A stretch of DNA of 64,000 nucleotides from NCBI RefSeq assembly GCF_900177655.1, contig NZ_FXWK01000002.1:186001-250000 (forward strand), in the 5' to 3' direction. This DNA is from Devosia lucknowensis (GTDB lineage Bacteria > Pseudomonadota > Alphaproteobacteria > Rhizobiales > Devosiaceae). The notes under the pieces are model-generated. The model was not told the DNA's origin. It searched no databases and worked only from the letters and a program-made list of their open reading frames with translations. Below are positions 16,546 to 25,092 of the stretch, one piece after another. The position numbers and the translations under genes were made by a program. Within the stretch, counting starts at the first letter, position 1; each line of letters begins with the position of its first letter.

Positions 16546-17466
16546 ATGCTTGACCAGATCACCCATCTGTTTCGCCTCAGGACCATCCTCGAAGAAGGCA
16601 GCCTGCGCCGGGCTTCGGAGAAGCTCAACGTCACCCAGCCGGCGCTGTCGCGCTCGCTGGCGCAGCTGGAAAGCTATTTCGGGCAGCAACTGGTGGAGCG
16701 CCACGCACGGGGCGTGAAGGCGACGGCCTTCGGCGAGCGGGTGCTGTCGATCTCGAACCGGATCGAGCGCTACTGGGAAATCGCCGAGCACGAGCTGCGC
16801 TCGGAAGTCACCCAGAAGAAGACTCTGATCCGGATCGGGGGCGGACCGATCTGGCGATCAGGAATTCTGGCCGGCGTGCTGAGCCAGCTGCAGCAGCAGT
16901 TTCCCGGGCTGGTGATCGAATTCTCGACGCTGACCTATACGCGCACGGCGCAGCAGCTGCGCGAGGGTCAGCTGGATGTCGCTTTCACCGGACTGGCGCT
17001 GGCGGAGGGGCATGGCCTGGAGCGCGTTCGCCTGACCGAGGTCACCAACCGCGTGATCGCGCGGGAAGACCATCCCGTATTCGCGGCAGCTGAACGCACG
17101 GGCACGTTCGATAGCCGGATGCTGCTTGACTATCCCTGGATCGTTTATTCGGAACTGCCCGCCTACCGGGAAATCACCGAGCATGCGGTGGTGCAGCATC
17201 TGGGAAGGACGCCCGACGTCGCTTTCGTCTGCCAGAACCTCCTCTCGGTGCTGACGATCCTGCAACAGAGCCAGGCGCTGAGCGTGCTGCCGGCGATGGC
17301 GATCGGTGCGGTCAGTGCACCGCGGCTCAAGCCCATTCCCCTGCTGCTGGAAGGGAACACGGTTGACGTGGGCATGATCTTTCGCCGGGAACTCATGGAT
17401 TGGGAGCCGGTCAAGGTTTTGGCCGCGCTGTGCGAGGCGCATTTCGGCGCCGCCGATCCCGTCTGA
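16546..17466 (+). CDS. LysR family transcriptional regulator
   Basis: A 306-residue LysR-type regulator. The winged helix-turn-helix is at about residues 18-50 (EGSLRRASEKLNVTQPALSRSLAQLESYFGQQLVERHARG). An effector-binding domain of two Rossmann-like lobes starts near residue 92 (LIRIGGGPIWRSGILAGVL). It is divergent from the sulfate-ester transport and sulfatase operon, so it probably controls that operon in response to a pathway compound or sulfur status. Cbl or CysB-like regulation by sulfate limitation is possible but not shown by the sequence. Confidence 0.9.
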   Translation: MLDQITHLFRLRTILEEGSLRRASEKLNVTQPALSRSLAQLESYFGQQLVERHARGVKATAFGERVLSISNRIERYWEIAEHELRSEVTQKKTLIRIGGGPIWRSGILAGVLSQLQQQFPGLVIEFSTLTYTRTAQQLREGQLDVAFTGLALAEGHGLERVRLTEVTNRVIAREDHPVFAAAERTGTFDSRMLLDYPWIVYSELPAYREITEHAVVQHLGRTPDVAFVCQNLLSVLTILQQSQALSVLPAMAIGAVSAPRLKPIPLLLEGNTVDVGMIFRRELMDWEPVKVLAALCEAHFGAADPV

Positions 17467-17493
17467 CGCCTGCGGCAAATTATAAGTTGACTC

Positions 17494-17509
17494 GATAAGT
17501 CTGATTATC
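17494..17509. promoter_or_regulatory. Fur-like iron-responsive box before the siderophore operon
   Basis: Inverted repeat GATAA (17494-17498), 6 bases, TTATC (17505-17509), 37 bases before the start of the siderophore-binding protein. It resembles the outer arms of the classical Fur box. In alphaproteobacteria the actual regulator could be Fur, RirA or Irr; the sequence alone does not decide. A GATAAG hexamer inside may also serve as a -10. Confidence 0.5.
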
Positions 17510-17545
17510 TTAAGGCACCCCTCATATAACAGGAGTGTCTTTGTC

Positions 17546-18454
17546 ATGAAATCCAGTCTGTTCGCCGCCATTGCCGCATTTGCCTTGGCGATGCCGCTTG
17601 CCCAGGCGCAAGAAATCACCGTGTCGCACGCGCAGGGCGAGACGGTGCTGCCGGGTGTTCCGGAGACGGTGCTCGTGCAGGACTGGGCGACCTTCGACAA
17701 TCTTCATGCGCTTGATGTGAGCGTGGCGGGCGTACCGTCCTCCAACGTTCCCGGCTACCTGGCCGATGCCGTACCGGCGGACGCGCTGCAGATCGGATCG
17801 CTGTTCGAGCCGGATTTCGAGGGCATTGCCGCATCGGAAGCCGACGTCTATTTCGTGAGCGCCCGCTCGGCCGCCGCCTATCCGACCGCCAAGGACATCC
17901 TCCCCACCGTTGACATGTCGCTGGCCGACAATTCCGACATCGTGGGCGGCATCAAGTCCAACCTCACCAAGCTCGGCGAGATCTTCGGCAAGCAGGACAA
18001 GGCTGCCGAACTCAACGCGGCGCTCGACGCCAAGGTGGCCGAGGTGAAGGCCGCGGCCGAAGGCAAGGGCAACGCCCTGGTGCTGGTGACCAATGCGGGC
18101 AATGTCGGTGTCTATGGGCCGGACAGCCGCGTCGCCTGGATCCACAATCAGGTGGGCATCCCCTCGGCCTTGGCGGATGTGAAGGACGGCGACCACGGCG
18201 GCGACGGCGTGTCGTTCGAATTCATCCTCGAAACCAATCCGGACTGGCTGTTCGTGGTCGATCGCGATGCCGGGACCGGCGAATCGCAGGGCGCCGCCGC
18301 CGCGCTTCTCGACAATGAGCTGGTGAACCAGACCAAGGCCGCGCAGAACGGGCACATCGTCTATCTCGATCCGCAGGCCGCCTACATCACCATGCACGGC
18401 TATAGCGGCGTCATGCTGCTGCTCGACCAGGTGCTTGCAGGCCTCAACGCCTAA
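17546..18454 (+). CDS. Siderophore ABC transporter periplasmic binding protein (FatB/CeuE-like)
   Basis: 302 residues with the signal peptide MKSSLFAAIAAFALAMPLAQAQ and a GGAG site before the ATG. The mature protein is a class III (FhuD/BtuF-fold) periplasmic-binding protein. It shows VPETVLVQDWATFDNLHALDV at the N-terminus, the long inter-lobe helix with DIVGGIKSNLTKLGEIFGKQDKAAELN, and FILETNPDWLFVVDRDAGTGE, close to the FatB/CeuE/YclQ group that binds catecholate siderophores. It is the first gene of an iron operon with two permeases, an ATPase and a siderophore reductase. The specific siderophore cannot be read from sequence. Confidence 0.9.
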   Translation: MKSSLFAAIAAFALAMPLAQAQEITVSHAQGETVLPGVPETVLVQDWATFDNLHALDVSVAGVPSSNVPGYLADAVPADALQIGSLFEPDFEGIAASEADVYFVSARSAAAYPTAKDILPTVDMSLADNSDIVGGIKSNLTKLGEIFGKQDKAAELNAALDAKVAEVKAAAEGKGNALVLVTNAGNVGVYGPDSRVAWIHNQVGIPSALADVKDGDHGGDGVSFEFILETNPDWLFVVDRDAGTGESQGAAAALLDNELVNQTKAAQNGHIVYLDPQAAYITMHGYSGVMLLLDQVLAGLNA

Positions 18455-18463
18455 GGACAACCG

Positions 18464-18489
18464 GCATCCCCGGCTGCGGCCGGGGATGC
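18464..18489 (+). terminator. Intercistronic hairpin after the siderophore-binding protein gene
   Basis: Perfect 10-base inverted repeat GCATCCCCGG / CCGGGGATGC with a 6-base loop, 9 bases after the stop codon. No T-run follows and the permease gene starts 18 bases later. It is better read as an mRNA-stabilising or attenuating hairpin that raises binding-protein level over the channel than as a full terminator. Confidence 0.7.
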
Positions 18490-18507
18490 GTCTGCCGGAA
18501 ATTTGCC

Positions 18508-19467
18508 GTGCGTCCTCTCCTCTTCGCTATCCTCCTCACCGTCGCCCTGGCGGTCATCAGCCTGTTCGTGGGTGTGAGCGACGTGTCGCTCGCCGGCCTT
18601 TTTTCAGCCGACGCGGCGGACCGGCCGATGCAGGTGCTGCTGATCAGCCGCATTCCCCGGACCCTCGCCATCGTGCTGGCGGGTAGTTCTCTCGCCATCG
18701 CCGGCCTCGTCATGCAGATGATCGTGCGCAACCGCTTCGTCGAGCCATCGACCGCCGGCACGACAGAGGCGGCGAGCCTGGGTTTTCTGGTTGCGACGCT
18801 GGCTTTTCCGGGTTGGCCGCTGATGGGCAAGATGCTGATCTCGGCCGCATTTGCCCTGGCCGGAACGGCGCTGTTCCTGCGCATCCTGCGCGCCGTGCCT
18901 CTGCGCGACGTGATGCTGGTGCCCCTGGTGGGCATCATGCTGGGTGGCATCGTTGGCGCCGTCACCAGCTTCTTTGCCTACCGCTATGAACTCCTGCCCT
19001 CGCTGCTGGCATGGAACATGGGCGATTTCTCGGGGATCCTGCGCGGTCGGTACGAGCTTCTCTGGATCGGCCTCGGGTGCGGGATGCTGGCCTATATCGC
19101 CGCGGACCGCTTCACAGTTGCAGGCATGGGACGCGATTTCAACACCAATCTGGGTCTCAACTACAAGCGCGCCATGGTGCTCGGGCTCGTGGTGGTTTCC
19201 CTGATCAGCGCCGTCGTTCTGGTGACGGCGGGCTCCATCCCCTTCCTGGGACTGATTGTGCCCAATCTCGTCAGCCTTACGGTCGGCGACAATATGCGGC
19301 GAACCGTGCCGTGGGTGGCCGTGGGCGGGGCCGCCTTCGTGCTGGCCTGCGACATTGTCGGGCGCCTCGTGCGCTTTCCCTACGAAATTCCGATCAGTGT
19401 GGTCGTCGGTGTCGTCGGCGCCGCCGTGTTCCTGTCGCTGCTGCTGAGGACCCGTCGCCATGCTTGA
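18508..19467 (+). CDS. Siderophore ABC transporter permease 1 (FecCD family, YclN-like)
   Basis: A 319-residue FecCD-family permease starting at GTG 18508. The hydrophobic first helix is LLFAILLTVALAVISLFVGVS, followed by RIPRTLAIVLAGSSLAIAGLVMQMIVRNRFVEPSTAGTTEAASLG, the conserved R-x-P-R and N-x-L/F-x-x-P motifs of FecC/FatD-type subunits. The C-terminal half has GSIPFLGLIVPNLVSLTVGDNMRR and the ATPase-contact region. It overlaps the second permease gene by 8 bases, so the two form a coupled heterodimer in the inner membrane. Confidence 0.92.
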   Translation: MRPLLFAILLTVALAVISLFVGVSDVSLAGLFSADAADRPMQVLLISRIPRTLAIVLAGSSLAIAGLVMQMIVRNRFVEPSTAGTTEAASLGFLVATLAFPGWPLMGKMLISAAFALAGTALFLRILRAVPLRDVMLVPLVGIMLGGIVGAVTSFFAYRYELLPSLLAWNMGDFSGILRGRYELLWIGLGCGMLAYIAADRFTVAGMGRDFNTNLGLNYKRAMVLGLVVVSLISAVVLVTAGSIPFLGLIVPNLVSLTVGDNMRRTVPWVAVGGAAFVLACDIVGRLVRFPYEIPISVVVGVVGAAVFLSLLLRTRRHA

Positions 19468-20467
19468 GCGCGCATCGAGCATCGCCATACCGACGACGCC
19501 GGCCCATTCGCGCCGGTTCTCGCAACCAGTGATCGTCATCAGCGTGCTCGCGGTTCTGGCACTGATCTCTGTCATCTGCTTCATGACCCTGGGAGCCAAG
19601 GGGAGCTGGAGCTTCATCCTCCCGTTCCGGGGCCGAAAACTGCTGGCGCTGTGTCTCGTGGCTTACTCTGTGGCGGTATCGACAGTGCTGTTCCAGACCG
19701 TCACCAACAACCGCATCCTGACCCCTTCGATCATGGGGTTCGATGCGCTCTATGTGCTGCTCAAGACCATGCTGGTGTTCTTTCTGGGTGCCGGCGCCCT
19801 GGCGGGCATCGATGCGCAGTGGCAGTTCGGCGTGGAAGTGGTGTTGATGGTGGTGTTTTCGGCGCTGCTATTCCGCTGGCTGTTTCTGGGGGAAGAACGC
19901 TCCCTGACCCTGCTGGTGCTGGTCGGCATCGTCTTCGGCATTCTGTTCCGCAGCTTCAGCCAGTTCATGCAGCGCATGCTCGATCCCAACGCCTTCCAGG
20001 TGCTGCAGGATAGTTTCTTTGCCAGTTTCGCGACGGTGGATACGACATTACTGGCGATTGCTTGCGTGGTAACGGCGCTTGCAAGCCTTATGGCGCTGCG
20101 CATCGGGCACACGTTTGACGTGCTTGGCCTCGGCCGCAACCATGCCATCAACCTCGGGGTCGATTATCGCCGCACGGTGGTGACGATCCTCATGCTGGTC
20201 TCGGTGCTCGTGGCGGTATCGACTGCGCTGGTCGGGCCGATCACGTTTTTCGGCCTGTTGGTGGCGACGCTGGCACACAGCCTCGTGGGCAACAGTCGCC
20301 ACGTCTACGTGCTGCCGGCCGCGGTGCTGCTGGCCATAACCTGCCTGGTCGGCGGGCAGACGATCCTGGAACGCCTGTTCGCCTTCGACACAGCTCTCTC
20401 GATCATTATCGAGTTCCTCGGCGGCATCGTGTTCATCACCCTCGTTTTGCGAAAGGCTGCGCGATGA
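19460..20467 (+). CDS. Siderophore ABC transporter permease 2 (FecCD family, YclO-like)
   Basis: A 335-residue FecCD-family permease. A long polar N-terminus of about 25 residues precedes the first helix VIVISVLAVLALISVICFM. The family motif occurs as FRGRKLLALCLVAYSVAVSTVLFQTVTNNRILTPSIMGFDALY, and the C-terminal VGPITFFGLLVATLAHSLVGNSRHVYVLPAAVLLA is typical of FatC/YclO/CeuC. It overlaps permease 1 at the start by 8 bases and the ATPase at the end by 4 bases (ATGA). Together with permease 1 it forms the inner-membrane iron-siderophore channel. Confidence 0.92.
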   Translation: MLERASSIAIPTTPAHSRRFSQPVIVISVLAVLALISVICFMTLGAKGSWSFILPFRGRKLLALCLVAYSVAVSTVLFQTVTNNRILTPSIMGFDALYVLLKTMLVFFLGAGALAGIDAQWQFGVEVVLMVVFSALLFRWLFLGEERSLTLLVLVGIVFGILFRSFSQFMQRMLDPNAFQVLQDSFFASFATVDTTLLAIACVVTALASLMALRIGHTFDVLGLGRNHAINLGVDYRRTVVTILMLVSVLVAVSTALVGPITFFGLLVATLAHSLVGNSRHVYVLPAAVLLAITCLVGGQTILERLFAFDTALSIIIEFLGGIVFITLVLRKAAR

Positions 20468-21222
20468 TCGTTGCCCATGATGTTACCAAAACCTATGGCG
20501 ACACGCGCGTGGTCGACGGCGTCACCGCCACTCTGCCCAAGGGCGGCATCACTGCCATCATTGGCCCGAACGGCGCCGGCAAATCGACATTTCTCTCGAT
20601 GATCAGCCGCCTCATGGGCATGGATAGCGGCACGGTCATGGTCGACGGGCTCGATGTGACGCGCACGCCCAGCGACGTGCTGGCGAAACGCCTGTCCATT
20701 CTGCGGCAGGACAACCACATGACCGCTCGCCTGACGATACGTGACCTGGTCGGCTTCGGACGCTACCCGCATAGCAAGGGACGGCTGACCCTCGATGACC
20801 GCGACCATATCGACATGGCACTCGGCTATCTCAACCTGCACGAGCTGGCTGACCGCTTCCTCGACGAATTGTCCGGGGGCCAGCGCCAGCGCGCATTCGT
20901 CGCCATGGTGCTGTGCCAGGACACGGACTATGTGCTTCTCGACGAACCGCTCAACAATCTCGACCTGCGCCACGCCGTGGGCATGATGAAGCAGCTGCGA
21001 CGCGCTGCGCGCGAGCTGAACAAGACCATCGTCCTGGTGCTGCACGACATCAATTTCGCATCGGTCTATGCCAACCATATCGTCTGCATGAAAAATGGAC
21101 TGGTGGCCCATGCCGGACCGCCGCAAGACATCATCACCAGCGACGTGCTTTCGGCAGTCTATGAAACGCCCGTCAGGGTGGAAATCGTCGATGGCGATCG
21201 CATCGGCATCTATTACGAATAG
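20464..21222 (+). CDS. Siderophore ABC transporter ATP-binding protein (FepC/YclP-like)
   Basis: A 252-residue ATPase. Walker A is GPNGAGKST near residue 37, the Q-loop region is ILRQDNHMTARLTIRDLVGFGRYPHSKGRLT, the signature is LSGGQRQRAFVAMVL, Walker B is YVLLDEPLNNLD and the H-loop is VLHDINFASVY. The GFGRYPHS element is characteristic of iron-siderophore and vitamin B12 ATPases. It overlaps the permease gene by 4 bases and is followed after 9 bases by the siderophore-interacting reductase. Confidence 0.94.
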   Translation: MIVAHDVTKTYGDTRVVDGVTATLPKGGITAIIGPNGAGKSTFLSMISRLMGMDSGTVMVDGLDVTRTPSDVLAKRLSILRQDNHMTARLTIRDLVGFGRYPHSKGRLTLDDRDHIDMALGYLNLHELADRFLDELSGGQRQRAFVAMVLCQDTDYVLLDEPLNNLDLRHAVGMMKQLRRAARELNKTIVLVLHDINFASVYANHIVCMKNGLVAHAGPPQDIITSDVLSAVYETPVRVEIVDGDRIGIYYE

Positions 21223-21231
21223 GAGAACGGC

Positions 21232-22020
21232 ATGGATCGACCCATTGCCCAGCGGATCCGTCACGAGCTCAAATTCCGGCTCGCCGAAGTGGTCAGCAAT
21301 GAGCGCCTGACGCCGCACGTGGTTCGGATCACCTTCACCGATCCGAGCTTTTCGGACTTTCCTTCGCTGGCCTACGACGACCACGTGAAGCTGTTCTTTC
21401 CGCCCGAAGGGACGGAGCCGAGCCTGCCCGTGCCGGGACCAAATGGCCTCGACTGGCCGGAAGGCATGCCAAAACCGGAAGGCCGGGACTACACGCCACG
21501 CCGCTTCGACGCGGCGCGCCGCGAGGTGGTCATCGACTTCGTTGTGCATGACGGCGGCGTGGCCGCTGCCTGGGCCGAGAGGGCGAAACCCGGCGATCGC
21601 CTCGGCATCGGCGGCCCGCGTGCATCCTTCGTGATCCCCGACAACCTGCAACACTACGTACTGATCGGCGATGAAACGGCCCTGCCCGCGATCGGCCGCC
21701 GGATCGAGGAACTGCCTGGCACCGCGACGGTCAGGGCCTTCATGGAAATCGCCGACGAGCGGGAGCGGCAGTCTTTCGACACTGCGGCCAGAGTGGAGAT
21801 CACCTGGGTGGAGCGTGCGAAAGGGCAATCGCTGATCGAGGTGGTGCAGGCGGCTGCCGATCCCGAACCGGAAAGCTATATCTTCATCGCAGGAGAGGCA
21901 TCGATGTCGACCATGTTGCGCGACGCCTTCGTGCAGCGCGGGCATGATCCGGAGTTGATCAAGGCCGCCGGATACTGGCGGCGGGGCGAGGCCGACTTCG
22001 ACGACGGTCACGCGCATTGA
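21232..22020 (+). CDS. Siderophore-interacting protein (FAD/NAD(P)H ferric-siderophore reductase)
   Basis: A 262-residue member of the SIP/ViuB/YqjH family with a GGAG site. The FAD-binding element is DYTPRRFDAARREVVIDFVVHDGG (the R-x-Y-T-P-R-like motif), followed by GPRASFVIPDNLQHYVLIGDETALPAIGRRIEELP and a C-terminal segment IAGEASMSTMLRDAFVQRG. Such proteins reduce the imported ferric siderophore in the cytoplasm and release iron. Its place as last gene of the siderophore ABC operon supports that role. Confidence 0.92.
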   Translation: MDRPIAQRIRHELKFRLAEVVSNERLTPHVVRITFTDPSFSDFPSLAYDDHVKLFFPPEGTEPSLPVPGPNGLDWPEGMPKPEGRDYTPRRFDAARREVVIDFVVHDGGVAAAWAERAKPGDRLGIGGPRASFVIPDNLQHYVLIGDETALPAIGRRIEELPGTATVRAFMEIADERERQSFDTAARVEITWVERAKGQSLIEVVQAAADPEPESYIFIAGEASMSTMLRDAFVQRGHDPELIKAAGYWRRGEADFDDGHAH

Positions 22021-22049
22021 CCCGTGAATAACAGCAGTCGCGCCGATGT

Positions 22050-22082
22050 GCGGGATGGCGCTGGAACCAAGCGCCATCCCGC
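22050..22082 (+). terminator. Strong hairpin closing the siderophore operon
   Basis: Perfect 13-base inverted repeat GCGGGATGGCGCT / AGCGCCATCCCGC with a 7-base loop, 30 bases after the stop of the siderophore reductase gene and before the GH15 gene. It is followed by GGCATCTTCCC rather than a clean T-run. A terminator is the best reading given the change of functional unit. Confidence 0.7.
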
Positions 22083-22124
22083 GGCATCTTCCCTGCTGAG
22101 AAGTCTTCAGCGTCGAAATGCCAA

Positions 22125-24419
22125 ATGAGCGAACCACTGCCGCCCGGCGCCCCGGGCCTTGATCCCACATGGTCTTCCAGCGACAAGGACATGATCACGA
22201 CCGGGCTCGGCGCGAGCCGTGTCTGGGCAACGCTCGGTCATGGCATCGTCAACGAGGTCTACTGGCCCTCGACAGGCCGCCCGCAGATACGCGATCTCGG
22301 CTTCATCATCGCGCACAAGGGCGGCTGGACCGAGCTCAAGCGCGCCGACACTTATCTCTTTTCGCTGCCAAAGCCCTATATCCCGCTCCCCACCGTCGTT
22401 CACGAGAGCGCCCATTACCGGCTCGAACTCGAAATCCTGCCGCACCCGCTGCGCGATTGCCTCCTGATCCGCTACGCGCTTTCGGGCGAAGATGCGCGGC
22501 TTTACGTGCTCCTTGCACCCCATCTCGATGGCGCGCGCGAGAATGATGCGGTGGCCGGCAAGGATCTTTCGGCGAGCCACAATGCCACGGCGCTCTGCCT
22601 CCGCGCCGATGGCGGATTTTTGCGCACCAGCGCCGGCTTTGTCGGTACCTCCGATGGCTGGCAGGATTTTTCCGCCAATGGCGGCATGACCTGGACTTTT
22701 CCCGAGGCCAAGGGCGGCAATGTCGCGCTGATGGGCGAACTCGCCTCGGACAATGGCGTGCTCGCGCTCGGCTTTTCCGAAACGCCGGAAGGCGCGCGCA
22801 CGCTTGCCCGGTCGAGCCTCGCCGACTCCTACGATGAAAGCCGCGATATCTTCATGAAGAGCTGGGAGGATTGGGCCCAGCACCTGCGCATCCCCTATGC
22901 CTCCCCCGAGCTCGAAGAAGCCGCCCGCCGTTCGGCCATGGTCATCAAATGCCATGAAGACCGCACCTATGCCGGCGCCATGGTCGCGAGCCTTTCGGTG
23001 CCCTGGGGCTCAAGCCACGACGATGCCGGCGGCTACCACCTGGTCTGGACACGCGACACGGTGGAAGCCGCCTTCGCGCTCATCACCGTTGGCCTCTACG
23101 AAGATGCCGGCCGCACGCTCGATTATCTCATCGGCACCCAGGCCGAGGACGGCAGCTGGGCGCAGAATTACTTCCCTGATGGCCGCGGCTATTGGAGCGG
23201 CAAGCAAATGGACGAGGTGGCGCTCCCGGTCATGCTCGCCGCAAAACTCCGTGCCGTCGGCCACCTGACCAATTCTCCGCCCGAAGAAGAAATGGTGCGC
23301 AGCGCCATTCGCTTCATTGTCCGCAATGGCCCGATGAGCGATCAGGATCGCTGGGAAGAAAACGCCGGCGCCAGCCCCTTTACCCTTGCCATGCTGATCG
23401 TCGCGCTCGTCGTCTCGGCCGATTACTTCACCGGCGAAGATCGCGACTATATCCTCTCCCTCGCCGACAGCTGGAACGAGCGCATCGAGGATTGGACCTA
23501 TTCGGTCGATGGCCATCTCTGCGCCGGTCTGGACCTCCCCGGCTATTACATCCGCCTCGGGCCCCGAGCGGTCGATGGCGGCATCGACGGCATCATCAGC
23601 CGACGCAATGTGCAGCATGGCGAAACACCGGCCGGCGATCTCATCGGCCTCGAATTTTTATACCTTGTCCGCACCGGCCTTCGCGCTGCGGATGATCGGC
23701 GTATTGTCGACACGGTCAAACTGATCGACGCCAAGCTGCGCGCCGAACTCCCCACCGGTATTGCCTACTATCGTTACAATGGCGACGGCTATGGCGAGCA
23801 CGAAGACGGCACGCCCTTCGACGGTCTCGGCGTCGGTCGCCCATGGCCGCTGCTGGCCGGCGAACGCGGACACTATGCGGCGCTGAGTGGCGAAGACCCC
23901 ATGCCCTATCTCAATTCCATGCTGCGCATGGTGGGCAAGGGCGGCCTCATTCCCGAACAGGTCTGGGATGGCGAAGCCATGCCCGAACACGGCCTCGCCC
24001 CCGGCGAACCCTCAGGCAGCGCCATGCCCCTCGTCTGGGCCCATGGCGAACTTTTAAAACTCTTGGCCACGCAGACGACCGGTCGCCCGGCCGAGCTCTT
24101 CGACGTCATCGCCTCCCGCTACGCGGGCAAGCGCCCATCGGCCACGATGTGGCACTGGCGGGAGTCGAGCCCATTCGCAGCCATCGTGAAAGGCAAAGCC
24201 ATCTCCATCGAAGCCTGCGACCCGTTCACCCTACATTTCGGCCTCGACGGCTGGGAGCATGCGGAAGACAAAGACTCCGTCCCCAACGGCCTCGGCATGC
24301 ATTGCGTGCTGTTCACCGCTGCTGATCTTGAAGGTCACAAGACCTTGAATTTCACCTTCCGCAATGGCGATGGGGAATGGAAGGACAAGGATTTTTCGCT
24401 TGGGCTTGGAGTGGACTAA
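22125..24419 (+). CDS. Glycoside hydrolase family 15 glucoamylase/glucodextranase-like protein
   Basis: 764 residues without a signal peptide. The N-terminal third is the beta-sandwich domain of bacterial glucoamylases and glucodextranases (PGLDPTWSSSDKDMITTGLG, then VWATLGHGIVNEVYWPS). The rest is the alpha/alpha barrel with HLVWTRDTVEAAFAL and PDGRGYWSGKQMDEV. The general acid region is QDRWEENAG (Glu411/412) and the general base region is IPEQVWDG (Glu611). It should release glucose from alpha-glucans or related oligosaccharides in the cytoplasm. It converges with polyphosphate glucokinase, zwf and gnd, which would feed that glucose to the pentose phosphate path; its stop overlaps the facing gene by 4 bases. 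Confidence 0.9.
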   Translation: MSEPLPPGAPGLDPTWSSSDKDMITTGLGASRVWATLGHGIVNEVYWPSTGRPQIRDLGFIIAHKGGWTELKRADTYLFSLPKPYIPLPTVVHESAHYRLELEILPHPLRDCLLIRYALSGEDARLYVLLAPHLDGARENDAVAGKDLSASHNATALCLRADGGFLRTSAGFVGTSDGWQDFSANGGMTWTFPEAKGGNVALMGELASDNGVLALGFSETPEGARTLARSSLADSYDESRDIFMKSWEDWAQHLRIPYASPELEEAARRSAMVIKCHEDRTYAGAMVASLSVPWGSSHDDAGGYHLVWTRDTVEAAFALITVGLYEDAGRTLDYLIGTQAEDGSWAQNYFPDGRGYWSGKQMDEVALPVMLAAKLRAVGHLTNSPPEEEMVRSAIRFIVRNGPMSDQDRWEENAGASPFTLAMLIVALVVSADYFTGEDRDYILSLADSWNERIEDWTYSVDGHLCAGLDLPGYYIRLGPRAVDGGIDGIISRRNVQHGETPAGDLIGLEFLYLVRTGLRAADDRRIVDTVKLIDAKLRAELPTGIAYYRYNGDGYGEHEDGTPFDGLGVGRPWPLLAGERGHYAALSGEDPMPYLNSMLRMVGKGGLIPEQVWDGEAMPEHGLAPGEPSGSAMPLVWAHGELLKLLATQTTGRPAELFDVIASRYAGKRPSATMWHWRESSPFAAIVKGKAISIEACDPFTLHFGLDGWEHAEDKDSVPNGLGMHCVLFTAADLEGHKTLNFTFRNGDGEWKDKDFSLGLGVD

Positions 24420-25090
24420 ACCACCAGCTTCTCATCCGTCCAAAGCGCAAACCCGCCCTTGAACGCATTGGCATTATCCCCGCGCCGTGCCTTGGGCGGC
24501 AGGTCATCCAGCGCGTCGACATTGCCGCCACCGATGACCACATAGTCCGGTTGCAGCGCCGCGGTCAGCGTCTCGACCGCCTCGAACACATGGTGCTTCC
24601 ACTTCTTGTGGCCGCGTTTTTGCAGGCTCGCTTCGCCGAGATAGTCCTCATAGGTGCGGCCCTTTTTGTAGGGCAGATGCGCCAGTTCCATGGGCTGCGC
24701 CACATTGTCGACGATCATTGCCGCCCCAAGCCCGGTGCCGAGCCCCAGAAACAGCATGCGACCGCCATCGTAGCTGCCGATCGCCTGCATGAGCGCGTCG
24801 TTGATGATCCGCACCGGCTTGCCGAACCGCTTTTCGAAATCGAACCCAACCCAGCCCCGCGCAAGATTATGCGGTTCGGCCAGTATCTTGTTGTGCACTA
24901 CCGGCCCGGGATAGCCCATGGCGATCACATCGAAATCTAGCCCCTCCCACAGTGTCCGCAAATCCGTCGCCATGGTCTCGGCATTCATCGTCGGACCTGA
25001 CGCCACCTTGCGCACCTGGCCTCCGGTATTGGCCATGATCTTGACGTGCGAGCCGCCGATATCGACGGCGAGAACCTTTTTGTCTGCCAT
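24416..25090 (-). CDS. ppgK: Polyphosphate glucokinase-like ROK family kinase
   Basis: 224 residues from the ATG at 25090, which has a clear GGAGG 7 bases upstream. A TTG six bases earlier is also in frame. The ROK/actin-fold phosphate motif is LAVDIGGSHVKI, the catalytic Asp lies in VRIINDALMQAIGSYDGG, and LGLGTGLGAAMI follows. YEDYLGEASLQKRGHKKWKHHVFEAV is the conserved segment of polyphosphate glucokinases. It would phosphorylate glucose to glucose 6-phosphate using polyphosphate and perhaps ATP. It is last of the gnd-zwf-ppgK operon (2-base gap after zwf). Donor preference is inferred from family resemblance. Confidence 0.85.
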   Translation of the reverse strand: MADKKVLAVDIGGSHVKIMANTGGQVRKVASGPTMNAETMATDLRTLWEGLDFDVIAMGYPGPVVHNKILAEPHNLARGWVGFDFEKRFGKPVRIINDALMQAIGSYDGGRMLFLGLGTGLGAAMIVDNVAQPMELAHLPYKKGRTYEDYLGEASLQKRGHKKWKHHVFEAVETLTAALQPDYVVIGGGNVDALDDLPPKARRGDNANAFKGGFALWTDEKLVV

Positions 25091-25092
25091 GA

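Noticed and set aside
20305..22170. 621-codon open frame antisense to the siderophore ATPase and reductase genes
   Set aside because: It spans two well-supported plus-strand genes and shows no domain motifs.
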